64,000 nt of DNA. It comes from Fen-1258 sp964441505. Lineage in GTDB: Bacteria > Bacteroidota > Ignavibacteria > Ignavibacteriales > Melioribacteraceae. Below, piece after piece: positions 8,875 to 17,816 of the stretch; the first letter of the stretch is position 1; each line of letters begins with the position of its first letter. The stretch is from assembly GCA_964441505.1 (NCBI GenBank), contig CAYTUV010000007.1, positions 70,462-134,461 on the forward strand, given 5' to 3'. The notes beneath the pieces are model-generated. The model saw nothing but the letters and a program-made list of their open reading frames with translations. It had not been told where the DNA came from and did no database searches. The position numbers and the translations under genes are program-made.

Positions 8875-10038
8875 CTACAAACCCAGTTTAGTTTTTATTT
8901 CTACCGGCACCGCATCTTTGTGAATCATAATAGCAATTGTCTTCAGGCGAACATATTGTTCGCTCATATACCAGTACCCGCCATATTTTTTATCCTTTGT
9001 TCCCCATGAATTCTTTGTGTAATAGTATTTTACCTCGTTCTGATCTTTAGCTATTCCGGTTAAGTGCATCAGGTGATCATCAGTTGTTGTGTGATTATCA
9101 AACGAATCCTGGCGCATCTGCTGAGTTGCTACTTTTTCCGTCTCGAGCTTCTCTTCCGCATCTTCTTCTTTCTTTGAATCATCCGCTACAGGCACTTCCT
9201 CTTCAAGTGGAAGGATGGATACACCCTTCTTACGGTTAAAATATTTTTCACTTACGTCACCGTCCCAGGCAACAGAGTAACCGTTCATTATAGCGTTATC
9301 GATAATTTTCATTAAATCTTCCACCGGGACATTGTAGTAAAGGTCTTTACTCCAATTGTCCGGCACCTCTAAATCAAATTTTGTATAAAATGGATGATGC
9401 GTGTACGAGGTAACTTCAACATAATCATCAGAGTTGAACCCGAGCGACTCTGCAAAACCTTTTGGAGTGTATGTTTTGCCTTGATAAGAAAATTCCTTTG
9501 GAACAGAGCCGAGATAAATATTTAATGTAGCTTCAATAACTTCCTTCCATCGGGGTGTAATTTTTCCGCCGCGTGCTTTCGTAATTGCATCAGCAATTGC
9601 TTTTAGCACACCATCCATTTCTCCGTGATTGTGTTTGTCTTCACCGATATTCATTCCGTTGAAAACTTCTTCAGGAATGAAGCCATACTGTTTTATGACG
9701 TTCAGTGCGTCGTGAGCCTGTCCGCCCATTCCAAAATTTGCCGAACCGGAATAACGAACATAGTTTTCAGCTTTTGGCAGGTATGAATAACGCACATTGA
9801 ACATTGGCGAAAGAATATGTTCGCCCTTTCCCATTCGTATCAATTCCGTTTCAACGAAAGAAGTTGTTGCAAACGACCAGCATGTTCCCGTGCTTGCCTG
9901 ATTTTTTACGGGAGTGGTCTTTATCTCTTTTATCTTTTCAAATTCGTAAGCATCTTTCTTTTTCTTCCCTTGTGCATTTACTAGATAAGGCAATAACGTT
10001 ATTGCTAAAAAAATTAATAGTATCTGCCGCAGTCTCAT
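8875..10038 (-). CDS. secreted C1B-family (bleomycin hydrolase-like) cysteine peptidase
   Basis: 387 residues; signal peptide to about residue 22 (LPYLVNAQG). Papain-fold peptidase of the C1B type with all three catalytic parts: C53 in GTCWSFA, the His in DDHLMHLTGIA, and the Asn in TKNSWGT. Exported C1B enzymes act as aminopeptidases or endopeptidases in the periplasm. A charged insert rich in Glu and Lys (KKEEDAEEKLETEKVATQQ) lies just before the histidine; it is not part of the core fold and may be a flexible loop. Divergent from the isoaspartyl peptidase gene, 149 bases apart, so the two could share control. Confidence 0.9.
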   Translation of the reverse strand: MRLRQILLIFLAITLLPYLVNAQGKKKKDAYEFEKIKEIKTTPVKNQASTGTCWSFATTSFVETELIRMGKGEHILSPMFNVRYSYLPKAENYVRYSGSANFGMGGQAHDALNVIKQYGFIPEEVFNGMNIGEDKHNHGEMDGVLKAIADAITKARGGKITPRWKEVIEATLNIYLGSVPKEFSYQGKTYTPKGFAESLGFNSDDYVEVTSYTHHPFYTKFDLEVPDNWSKDLYYNVPVEDLMKIIDNAIMNGYSVAWDGDVSEKYFNRKKGVSILPLEEEVPVADDSKKEEDAEEKLETEKVATQQMRQDSFDNHTTTDDHLMHLTGIAKDQNEVKYYYTKNSWGTKDKKYGGYWYMSEQYVRLKTIAIMIHKDAVPVEIKTKLGL

Positions 10039-10187
10039 GTTTACTCCGCTTTATTGTTGATTTGCACATGAAATTTATCTATTACCAAAAACAATTCATA
10101 ACTATTATTAACCGAATTTTAAGTACGATTGCTTTTTATATGGAGTTGAGATAATTTGAAATAGAATTCGAAGAGGGAGCGTAAACT

Positions 10188-11186
10188 GTGCAGTTACATA
10201 AGAGATTTATCAGATTAATAGTTGCCTTTACATTGTGGGGATGTTTAGTCTCAACGGTTTTGTCACAATCTCAAAGATTTGGAATTGTAATACACGGCGG
10301 TGCGGGAAAAATTCTAAGATCCAACATGACTTCCGAGAGTGAAGCAGAATACACCAATAAACTGAATGAAGTGCTCGAAGCAGGTTATAAAATTTTAGAT
10401 AAAGGCGGCTCTGCTCTCGATGCCGTTAATGCGGCGATAAATCTTATGGAGGATTCGCCTCTATTCAATGCCGGCAAAGGTGCCGTCTTGACCGAAAAAG
10501 GAATAGCGGAACTTGATGCATCTATCATGGATGGTAAAAATTTAATGGCAGGTGCGGTAGCAGGTATTCGTCATGTTAAGAACCCGATCAATCTGGCACG
10601 GCTTGTTATGGAAAAATCACCCCACGTCATGATGATCGGAGATGGTGCCGAGGAGTTTGGAAAAGAAAACAACATTGAGATGGTCGAGAACAGTTATTTT
10701 ATTACAAAAGAAAGATGGGGACAGTATCAGAAGATGCTTGAGAAGGCGGAGGAAAGAAAAAAAGCAGAGAAGCATGGTACAGTTGGAGCGGTGGCTCTTG
10801 ATAAAAGGGGAAATCTTGCGGCGGGAACGTCAACCGGCGGAATGATGATGAAAAAATTTGGACGCGTTGGCGACGCGCCTATAATCGGGGCCGGCACTTA
10901 TGCAAATAATAATACTTGTGCGGTCTCAGCAACGGGACACGGTGAATATTTCATACGACTTGGGATCGCGCGTGATATTTCCTCATTAATGGAATATAAA
11001 AATTATTCTTTAATTGAAGCCGCGAACGAGGTGATAATAAAAAAACTTGGTAAATTAGGGGGAGACGGTGGAATAATTGCGATAGATAAAAACGGGAATA
11101 TTGCCCTACCGTTTAACACAGAAGGAATGTTCAGAGGATATCGCTTAAACAACGATCAGCCAGTTGTTAAAATGTATAATGAGTAA
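10188..11186 (+). CDS. isoaspartyl peptidase / plant-type L-asparaginase, exported
   Basis: 332 residues, GTG start behind GAGGGAG. An Ntn-hydrolase that cleaves itself before the nucleophile T198 (KHGTVGAVALD) and then hydrolyses L-asparagine or isoaspartyl dipeptides. Other marks: IHGGAGK near the N-terminus, NAGKGAVLTEKG, STGGMMMKKFGRVGD and ATGHGEYFIR. A hydrophobic leader at residues 8-26 suggests export to the periplasm. Placed divergently from a secreted cysteine peptidase, in keeping with breakdown of peptides. Confidence 0.92.
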   Translation: MQLHKRFIRLIVAFTLWGCLVSTVLSQSQRFGIVIHGGAGKILRSNMTSESEAEYTNKLNEVLEAGYKILDKGGSALDAVNAAINLMEDSPLFNAGKGAVLTEKGIAELDASIMDGKNLMAGAVAGIRHVKNPINLARLVMEKSPHVMMIGDGAEEFGKENNIEMVENSYFITKERWGQYQKMLEKAEERKKAEKHGTVGAVALDKRGNLAAGTSTGGMMMKKFGRVGDAPIIGAGTYANNNTCAVSATGHGEYFIRLGIARDISSLMEYKNYSLIEAANEVIIKKLGKLGGDGGIIAIDKNGNIALPFNTEGMFRGYRLNNDQPVVKMYNE

Positions 11187-11248
11187 TCGGTATTTAACGA
11201 TAATTATTTTTCGGAAATAAAAATCATAAGGCCCCACAAGGAGGAATA

Positions 11249-11668
11249 ATGTCTTTATTAGTTGAAGTTAATTATTGGGCGGTGTTAGCTTGCGGTGTAA
11301 TTTCAATGATTATCGGTTTTGTATGGTATAGCCCGATGATTATGGGCAGAACATGGATGGAAGAGATCGAAAAGACAGAGGCTGATATGAAAAAGGGATT
11401 CAACACGTTTAAGATATATGGATTGGCTTTCATATGTAATCTATTTATAGCTTTTTCGCTTGCACAGCTAATGGCACACACCGATGCTTTCACCGTAGCC
11501 GGCGGTATCCGTCTGGCATTTCTCTGCTGGTTTGGTTTTATTTTAGCCCCAATGGTTATCAATTCGTTGTTCGAAGGAAAATCTTTTAAACTGCTTTTAG
11601 TCGATTCCGGCCACCACTTAATTGTAATTCTGGTTTTTGGAATTGTTCTTGGCGCGTGGACTGTTTAG
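11249..11668 (+). CDS. DUF1761 membrane protein
   Basis: 139 residues, four predicted transmembrane helices. The N-terminal pattern VNYWAVLACGVISMIIGFVW followed by YSPMIMGRTWMEE is typical of DUF1761. Ribosome site AAGGAGG lies 7 bases before the ATG. No function is known for the family. Stands 62 bases after the asparaginase and 60 bases before a HAD phosphatase, all on the same strand. Confidence 0.85.
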   Translation: MSLLVEVNYWAVLACGVISMIIGFVWYSPMIMGRTWMEEIEKTEADMKKGFNTFKIYGLAFICNLFIAFSLAQLMAHTDAFTVAGGIRLAFLCWFGFILAPMVINSLFEGKSFKLLLVDSGHHLIVILVFGIVLGAWTV

Positions 11669-11728
11669 ACAAAAATTTCTACCAACTAATAATAATGCAA
11701 TCGTCTACATATTAATGTGTGAGCTGTT

Positions 11729-12376
11729 ATGAAAATGAATCTTGTTGTTTTTGATCTTGATGGAACTCTTATAAGCTCTCATGAAACTATCTATAAAGCC
11801 ACGAACCACGCATTAGGAGAACTTGGCATAAACACTAAAATGCCGGAGAAACAATTTTATAACATGATCGGTCTTCATTTTGAGGACATCTTTCGAGAAT
11901 TCGGTTTTGCCGTTCCGGATTTTGAACACTTCTTAAAAATATATAAGTCAATCTATTTCGATTATATTGATTCATCTAAAGTTTATAACGGAGTTGGAGA
12001 ACTTATCACCAAGTTGAATGAGAGAAAAATAAAAGTGAGTCTCTTAACTACAAAAGGACAGGATCAGGCGGAATTAATTCTTCGCCACTTTTTCTTATTT
12101 GATAAATTCGATTATGTTATGGGGCGCCGTCCCGGAATGGCGCATAAACCATCTCCCGAACCGCTTCAGAAAATCTGCCAGGATCTAAATATTGCCATAT
12201 CTGAGACACTCATGATCGGAGATTCCGAAATGGATATTCAATGCGGGAAAAATGCCGGGTCAAAAACATGTGCAGTAACATATGGCTACAGGACAGAGGC
12301 GGACTTGCAGAAATTATCACCTGATTTTTTAATTGACAATATTCTTGATGTGGAGTATATAGTTAATAACAAGTAG
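11729..12376 (+). CDS. HAD hydrolase, phosphoglycolate phosphatase-like
   Basis: 215 residues, class with alpha-helical cap. All four HAD motifs are present: FDLDGTL with nucleophile D9 and acid D11, the Thr in SLLTTKG, the Lys in HKPSPEPL, and IGDSEMDIQCGKNAG. This arrangement is that of phosphoglycolate phosphatase and pyrophosphatase PpaX relatives; the substrate cannot be fixed from sequence. A second Met two codons in (11735) is an alternative start. The crotonase gene follows after 25 bases. Confidence 0.88.
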   Translation: MKMNLVVFDLDGTLISSHETIYKATNHALGELGINTKMPEKQFYNMIGLHFEDIFREFGFAVPDFEHFLKIYKSIYFDYIDSSKVYNGVGELITKLNERKIKVSLLTTKGQDQAELILRHFFLFDKFDYVMGRRPGMAHKPSPEPLQKICQDLNIAISETLMIGDSEMDIQCGKNAGSKTCAVTYGYRTEADLQKLSPDFLIDNILDVEYIVNNK

Positions 12377-12401
12377 AATATATTTGAAAGTAGAGGCATG
12401 T

Positions 12402-13160
12402 ATGGATAAGAGCGGAAAAGTTTCGACCAGCATCATTAATGGAATTGCCACCATTACTTTTTCGCATCCCAAAAGCAACTCACTTTCATCCAGGATGGTT
12501 CAAGAATTTGTAAACGCAATTAACAAGTTTGGCGAAGACAAACATGCTCACGTAATAGTTCTTAGAAGCGAGGGGGAAAAAGCTTTTTGTGCCGGAGCCT
12601 CTTTTGATGAATTGCTGGCAATCAAAGATCTAAAAAGCGGAAAAGAATTTTTTATGGGCTTTGCCAGATTAATAAACGCTATGCGCAAATGTCCGAAGTT
12701 TATTGTTGCGCGAGTACAGGGGAAAGCGGTGGGCGGCGGGGTTGGTCTGGCTGCTGCGGCAGACTATACACTTGCAACAAATGAAGCATCTGTTAGATTG
12801 AGTGAGCTAATGCTGGGATTGGGCCCCTTTGTTGTCGGTCCGGCGATTGAAAGAAAAATAGGAAAAACGGCATTTATAACTATGTCAATTGATGGAGAAT
12901 GGCACGATGCCTTCTGGGCCAAACAGAATGGTCTTTATACAAAAGTATTTGCGAGCAATCACGATCTTGACGAGGCGGTTTCCGTGCTTGTGAAAAAAAT
13001 AGCCGGGTGCAATCTTGATGCAATCTATGAAATGAAAAAAGTATTCTGGGAAGGCACGGAAAACTGGAATGAACTCCTCGAACAACGCGCAGAGATCAGC
13101 GGTAAATTAGCATTAAGTGAGTTTACGAAAAATTATATAAAAGCATTTAAAGATAAATAG
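12402..13160 (+). CDS. enoyl-CoA hydratase/isomerase (crotonase) family protein
   Basis: 252 residues. Start at ATG 12402 with AGAGG 5 bases upstream; a TTG six codons earlier lacks such a site. The oxyanion-hole parts are present: FCAGASFDEL near residue 62 and GKAVGGGVGLAAAADY near 110. The first catalytic acid of hydratases aligns with the Glu in RLSELMLGLGP; the second appears replaced in IGKTAFITMSIDG, where a Thr stands at the usual Glu position. It may therefore be an isomerase, hydrolase or decarboxylase rather than a classical hydratase. Follows the HAD gene, probably co-transcribed. Confidence 0.88.
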   Translation: MDKSGKVSTSIINGIATITFSHPKSNSLSSRMVQEFVNAINKFGEDKHAHVIVLRSEGEKAFCAGASFDELLAIKDLKSGKEFFMGFARLINAMRKCPKFIVARVQGKAVGGGVGLAAAADYTLATNEASVRLSELMLGLGPFVVGPAIERKIGKTAFITMSIDGEWHDAFWAKQNGLYTKVFASNHDLDEAVSVLVKKIAGCNLDAIYEMKKVFWEGTENWNELLEQRAEISGKLALSEFTKNYIKAFKDK

Positions 13161-13219
13161 ATGTTTTCTTGAATGAACCTTAACCAACTTTATCCAATAT
13201 AATTTATACGAGAGAATTA

Positions 13220-13750
13220 ATGCCGACCAAAACTATTCGATTACTCTTAATTGTTCTTTTATCCCTTTTGTCGACGCACATTTATTCGCAGGCAAAAAAT
13301 TATAATTGGAATGCTTTCCGGTTTTTACAGGGTGAATGGATTGGAGAAGGAAGCGGCTCTCCCGGAGAAGCAGTCGGTGAATTAACTTTCTCCAACGATT
13401 TGCAAAACACAATTCTGGTAAGAAAAAGTTTTGCAGAATATCCCGCTCGAAACGGAAGACCCGCCTTCAGGCATGATGACTTAATGATTGTTTATAAAGC
13501 AGGCGGCTTTACAAAAGCAAATTACTTTGATAACGAGGGACATGTAATTAACTATGACGTGAGTTTTTCCAGCGATTCACTTTCGGTTATATTTGTCAGC
13601 AGTCCCAACCCAGCCTTGCCACGCTTTCGGTTTACTTATACAAAAATTGATAACGCTAAAATGAAATTTAGTTTTGATATCGCACCTCCCGGAAAACCGG
13701 AAGATTTTACAAAATATGTTGATGGCGTTCTAAAAAGAAAGGGTAAGTAA
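13220..13750 (+). CDS. secreted lipocalin-like hypothetical protein
   Basis: 176 residues; signal peptide to about residue 23 (STHIYSQAK). The mature part has the start of a small beta-barrel as in DUF1579/lipocalin-like proteins (RFLQGEWIGEGSGSPG followed by LTFSNDLQNTILVRKS) and ends with strands around RFRFTYTKIDNAKMKFSFD. Likely periplasmic; ligand unknown. 14 bases before a VOC gene on the same strand. Confidence 0.6.
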   Translation: MPTKTIRLLLIVLLSLLSTHIYSQAKNYNWNAFRFLQGEWIGEGSGSPGEAVGELTFSNDLQNTILVRKSFAEYPARNGRPAFRHDDLMIVYKAGGFTKANYFDNEGHVINYDVSFSSDSLSVIFVSSPNPALPRFRFTYTKIDNAKMKFSFDIAPPGKPEDFTKYVDGVLKRKGK

Positions 13751-13764
13751 TTCTTAAACAAACC

Positions 13765-14109
13765 ATGCCGTATAATTACAAATATCATCACTTAGGAATT
13801 CCTACCAAAGAAAAACGGGAGGGCGAAAGATACCTTCCCGAATTCAAAATGTATTATTCCGGTTTCGATACGAGCCCTTATAAAATTGAATGGATGCGTT
13901 TTGAAGAAAACGCACCTTCACCGGAACTTGTAAAAACTATTCCGCATATTGCTTTCGAAGTTGAAAATTTGGAAGAAGCGATCAGTGGGAAAGAAATTAT
14001 TATCGAGCCAAACAGCCCCTCGCCCGGTGTGATGGTGGCGTTTATTGTTGACAATGGCGCGCCGGTTGAATTTTTACAAATAGACCGCTCAATCGCAAAA
14101 GATGTTTAA
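13765..14109 (+). CDS. VOC-fold protein (glyoxalase/bleomycin-resistance superfamily)
   Basis: 114 residues, one VOC domain: N-terminal KYHHLGIPT, middle PHIAFEVENLEEAI, C-terminal FIVDNGAPVEFLQI. The first His and the late Glu may bind a metal. Families of this kind bind small ligands or catalyse isomerisation or dioxygenation; the substrate is not clear. It precedes the class D beta-lactamase by 25 bases, so they may be co-transcribed. Confidence 0.8.
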   Translation: MPYNYKYHHLGIPTKEKREGERYLPEFKMYYSGFDTSPYKIEWMRFEENAPSPELVKTIPHIAFEVENLEEAISGKEIIIEPNSPSPGVMVAFIVDNGAPVEFLQIDRSIAKDV

Positions 14110-14134
14110 TTGAGAATGATTCAGGAGAAGTGAC

Positions 14135-14932
14135 TTGAAAGATATTTTCATTGTGCTGATCGCATTTATGATTGCATCGACACTGCCTGCCAAAAAATCA
14201 AATCAGAACACAGATTCACTCAAAGTTGCTGCATTGTTTAAGGGGCACGCGGGTGCATTTGTAATGTATAACAATCAAACAAAAAAATATTTCCGCTTCA
14301 ACAAAGCCAGATGTGCCGAAAGATTTTCTCCGGCGTCTACCTTCAAGATTCCCAATTCTCTGATAGGTTTGGAATCCGGTGTAATTGCCGATGAAGATTT
14401 CACAATTAAGTGGGACGGTATAAAACGCTGGAATGATGAATGGAACAAAGACCACACTTTGGCCACGGCAATCAAATATTCAGTTGTTCCATATTATCAG
14501 GAACTTGCCCGCCGCGTTGGGCGTAAATCAATGGAAAAATATCTTACTTCACTAAATTACGGTAATAAAACAATTGGAGAAAAAGTTGATATGTTTTGGC
14601 TGAACAGTTCATTAAAGATTTCAGCCGACGAACAAGTTGAGTTTCTAAAACATCTATATGATTACAAACTTCCCTTTTCTAAACGGAATATTGATTTAGT
14701 AAAAAAAATAATACCTGAAGAGAAGTATCCTAAATCAATTTTGAAATTTAAAACCGGAACGGGGACCAAGGAAGACGAAACTTATATTGGGTGGTTAGTT
14801 GGTTATGTAGAGAAGGGGACAGATGTTTATTTCTATGCTTTCAATATAGAAGCGAAAACATTCGAAGAGGTTCGTGATCTCCGCGATAATCTCTCAAGAA
14901 AAATATTAACAGGGCTAAGAATAATTGAATAA
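14135..14932 (+). CDS. class D (OXA-like) beta-lactamase
   Basis: 265 residues, TTG start behind CAGGAGAAG, signal peptide ending near residue 19. Serine beta-lactamase acting in the periplasm. All class D marks are present: S68-T-F-K71 with the acylated Ser and the carbamoylated Lys, S116-V-V118, Y142-G-N144 and K206-T-G208, plus ISADEQVEFL. The order and spacing match OXA enzymes. No transposase or integron sequence is near, so it looks chromosomal. The coding region ends directly on the remnant of an S9 peptidase gene, which suggests that it came in by recombination. Substrate range cannot be predicted. Confidence 0.93.
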   Translation: MKDIFIVLIAFMIASTLPAKKSNQNTDSLKVAALFKGHAGAFVMYNNQTKKYFRFNKARCAERFSPASTFKIPNSLIGLESGVIADEDFTIKWDGIKRWNDEWNKDHTLATAIKYSVVPYYQELARRVGRKSMEKYLTSLNYGNKTIGEKVDMFWLNSSLKISADEQVEFLKHLYDYKLPFSKRNIDLVKKIIPEEKYPKSILKFKTGTGTKEDETYIGWLVGYVEKGTDVYFYAFNIEAKTFEEVRDLRDNLSRKILTGLRIIE

Positions 14933-15050
14933 CTCTTGGAAGTTGGCAATATACCCGCTTGAAAGTCGCGGTTTTAAGGAGCCGAGCAGCTGGACAGATG
15001 AGTACAAACGGATATTCAAACTCTTTGAACAAAACCTTAATAAAAAGTAA
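14931..15050 (+). pseudogene. C-terminal remnant of an S9 prolyl oligopeptidase-type peptidase
   Basis: The frame starting at the beta-lactamase stop reads about 39 codons to TAA at 15048. The product contains AIYPLESRGF followed by EPSSWTDEYKRIFKLFEQNL, which is the C-terminal end of DPP-IV/prolyl oligopeptidase family enzymes (usually YPVEDHGF...SWTDEYRRI). The catalytic His of the HGF motif is Arg here. In this frame a stop lies at 14922, so nothing upstream belongs to it, and it has no start or ribosome site. The rest of the peptidase gene has been lost or replaced by the beta-lactamase gene. Confidence 0.8.
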
Positions 15051-15124
15051 GTTGTGAGTGTTGAGTTATTAATTATACATCGTTAATTGTAATCGGATTA
15101 AAAGCAATTAGGAAAATTATTTTT

Positions 15125-17755
15125 ATGAAAAATGATTATTCGTTTAAGGGAATTTTCATATCAATAATAATATTTAGCGCTTGTTCTTTTGTTTATTCAC
15201 AGAGTATTGAAATAACCCACTATAATCTGCAATTTGAAATAATTCCTAGCGATCACAAATTAATTGCAGAATCCGAATTACTAATCAAATCTGTAAATAA
15301 AAATTCTACAGAAAAATTAGAACTTTTATTAAGCTGTGGCAACATCATTTCGGTAAAAGATATCTATGGCAATGATCTAACATTTTCAAAAGAAGAAGGG
15401 AAAGTTCTCATTTGGCTTAAACATGCTTTAGATGACAGTACAATTATAAAACTGAATTATGAAGGAATGTATCAAGGGTGGGTGTCAAACAGAATTGACA
15501 CTAAAAGTTCTTGGCTGCTTTCCGAATCAAATTTTTATCCCCGTGTAAGTAATGAAGTTTCCGACAAAAAATTTTCATTCAACATAAAAATTACTGTTCC
15601 CGATAGTATAAACGTCGTTTGCTCTGGTATGTTTGTAAAAACGGACACATCCAATCGCAAACGATCTTTTTATTATAGTTCAACAATACCCGAATCGTTT
15701 ATAAGCATCAGTGCCGCTGTTTATAAAATTAAGGATTACGATAATGAGGGAATGAAAATTAAAAGCTTTCTATTCCCCGAACATCAATCCCAAAGTGATA
15801 CTCTTGTGGAAATATTTAGCAAAGTGCTTAATTTTTATCAAGAGAAATTCGGGAAATATCCTTTCTCGGACTTTAAGATTGTTGAAACAGAGAGACGAGG
15901 CGGTTATGCCCCGCTTGGACAATTTATGTTAAGTTCTCAAAGTGTAGGCAGAATTGATAATTTAGGAATTTTTACAATTGCTCACGAAGTTGCTCATCAG
16001 TGGTTTCCGCATATCAAAATGTTTTTCTCGGATTATTATTTAAACGAATCTTTTGCTCAATATGCTGCTTTTGCTTATTCGGACTTTATTGGCATTACTG
16101 AAAAAGAAGATAACAGCTTAAAGAAAAAAATTCTTTTTATGGATTTTGGTGTTGACGGCAACTTTAATGAATTAGCAAGAGTAAAAGATCATTTCATTTA
16201 TGAAGAAAAACCTCTCGCTGAAATTTCTATTAATGATGGACGATTATATAAATGGGCTGCATATTACAAGGGATTTTATTTCTTAAGAAGTCTTGCCTCT
16301 GAAGTTGGCAGAGACACATTTGATCTGGCAATAAAAAAAATAATAGAGAACAAGAATCTTAATTATATTTCTTTAAATGAATTGGTGAATTCTATTGAGA
16401 AAATAAGCGGCAAGAATCTAAAATATCAAATTACCAATTGGATCAATACCAATAAGACTTTGGATTATGAATTATCGGAGTTCTCCAGTGAAAAGTTGTT
16501 AAATGGAGATTATAAGACGACAGTTTACATCAAGAAACTGGGTGAAATAACAGTCCCTTTTGAGGTTTCGGCAACAACAAAAAGCGGTGAAAAATTTATC
16601 GGGAGAGTAGATCACTTCTCCAACGGCTATGCTTCTTATGAATTTACTACAAAAGAAGAAATCATTAAAGCCGAGGTTGATCCATATTGGTACCTTTTAG
16701 ATGCCGATAGAACTAATAATTTGTATCCGCGTAAGAAAAAGATATCGTTTCTATTTTCAAATTATAGTGTAAGTGAAGATCAATATTTCTATTATCCTTC
16801 TATTACTTATGGGCAAAGAGATAAAGTTCGGCTGGGATTGTGGGCTACAAATATTTATCCGGTATTCTCGGAATCCATCAAAAGAAACCTTGTTCCTGTC
16901 GAATGGAGAGTTGGTTTGTTTTATGGTTTTGAAACAAAAAGATTAGGTTATAAACTTGATCTTAAGACCATCGTAAGTGTACCTTCTTTCAGATGGGAAG
17001 CCGGATTGAATCTAAGTAATTTCAGAGGAAGCGAAAATTATCGGGCATTTATAAACTACAACTTTGAAAAGGATGAAAACCACTTTAAACACAATGGAGT
17101 AAACGTTGCTGTTGGTCGCGATCAAATTTATGATATAGCTTATTATGATATTAAAGATTATGAGACCGGAGCGAACACTACTTTATCATTTGATTGGGAC
17201 AGAATACTTAACAAGGAGAAAGAACACTTTAATATAATAATTGGACAAAAAGTGTTTGGAGGTAAATATTCTTATTCAAAGATAATTATGGAACTTGAAA
17301 ATTTTTTTCCAATCTTAAATCGCTGGGTTAATATTAGGATATTCGGAGGAATTATAAGGGGTAGTTATCCCAATCAAGAGGCGGTTTTTTTATCCGGTAG
17401 CGTAAAACCATCAAGCTTTGCCTATTGGTTTGTTGATCCAGATAATAAAATATCAACGCAAGAAAATTTACATATTAAAGGAGATGCAAATTTAAGAGGG
17501 TATATAGGGCAACATCTTCGTGGAGAAAATGGTTTCGGAATAAACCTCGACATTCCAATACCTCAATTGAGTATAATAAATTTGTTTTGTGATATTGGAA
17601 ATGTTTGGAACAACAAATTTGGGACATTGAAATATGGACTCGGCATTGGACTTGATCTGCAATTCATTAGAATAGATTTTCCCTTTTATATCAACAGACC
17701 AATAGTGGGAGAGAAATCGTTTGATTTTAGATGGTTGTTTGAGCTTTCCTTTTAA
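15125..17755 (+). CDS. M1-family zinc peptidase fused to an Omp85-like beta-barrel
   Basis: 876 residues with a signal peptide to about residue 25 (CSFVYSQS). Residues ~27-450 are an M1 aminopeptidase-type module: zinc site H287-E288-x-x-H291 (HEVAHQWF) with the third ligand E308 in LNESFAQY; the loop to it is two residues shorter than usual. The GAMEN motif is replaced by GGYAPLGQF. Residues ~560-876 are alternating aromatic strands ending in FELSF, with LRGY at 790-793 and CDIGNVWN, GLGIGLDL as in the last strands of Omp85/BamA-type barrels. This would tether a peptidase to the outer membrane. Base composition is more AT-rich than its neighbours. Confidence 0.85.
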   Translation: MKNDYSFKGIFISIIIFSACSFVYSQSIEITHYNLQFEIIPSDHKLIAESELLIKSVNKNSTEKLELLLSCGNIISVKDIYGNDLTFSKEEGKVLIWLKHALDDSTIIKLNYEGMYQGWVSNRIDTKSSWLLSESNFYPRVSNEVSDKKFSFNIKITVPDSINVVCSGMFVKTDTSNRKRSFYYSSTIPESFISISAAVYKIKDYDNEGMKIKSFLFPEHQSQSDTLVEIFSKVLNFYQEKFGKYPFSDFKIVETERRGGYAPLGQFMLSSQSVGRIDNLGIFTIAHEVAHQWFPHIKMFFSDYYLNESFAQYAAFAYSDFIGITEKEDNSLKKKILFMDFGVDGNFNELARVKDHFIYEEKPLAEISINDGRLYKWAAYYKGFYFLRSLASEVGRDTFDLAIKKIIENKNLNYISLNELVNSIEKISGKNLKYQITNWINTNKTLDYELSEFSSEKLLNGDYKTTVYIKKLGEITVPFEVSATTKSGEKFIGRVDHFSNGYASYEFTTKEEIIKAEVDPYWYLLDADRTNNLYPRKKKISFLFSNYSVSEDQYFYYPSITYGQRDKVRLGLWATNIYPVFSESIKRNLVPVEWRVGLFYGFETKRLGYKLDLKTIVSVPSFRWEAGLNLSNFRGSENYRAFINYNFEKDENHFKHNGVNVAVGRDQIYDIAYYDIKDYETGANTTLSFDWDRILNKEKEHFNIIIGQKVFGGKYSYSKIIMELENFFPILNRWVNIRIFGGIIRGSYPNQEAVFLSGSVKPSSFAYWFVDPDNKISTQENLHIKGDANLRGYIGQHLRGENGFGINLDIPIPQLSIINLFCDIGNVWNNKFGTLKYGLGIGLDLQFIRIDFPFYINRPIVGEKSFDFRWLFELSF

Positions 17756-17816
17756 TATGTTTTTTACAAAATATTATGAAGACATAACTAAAACATATAA
17801 CGAACAATTTAAATAA

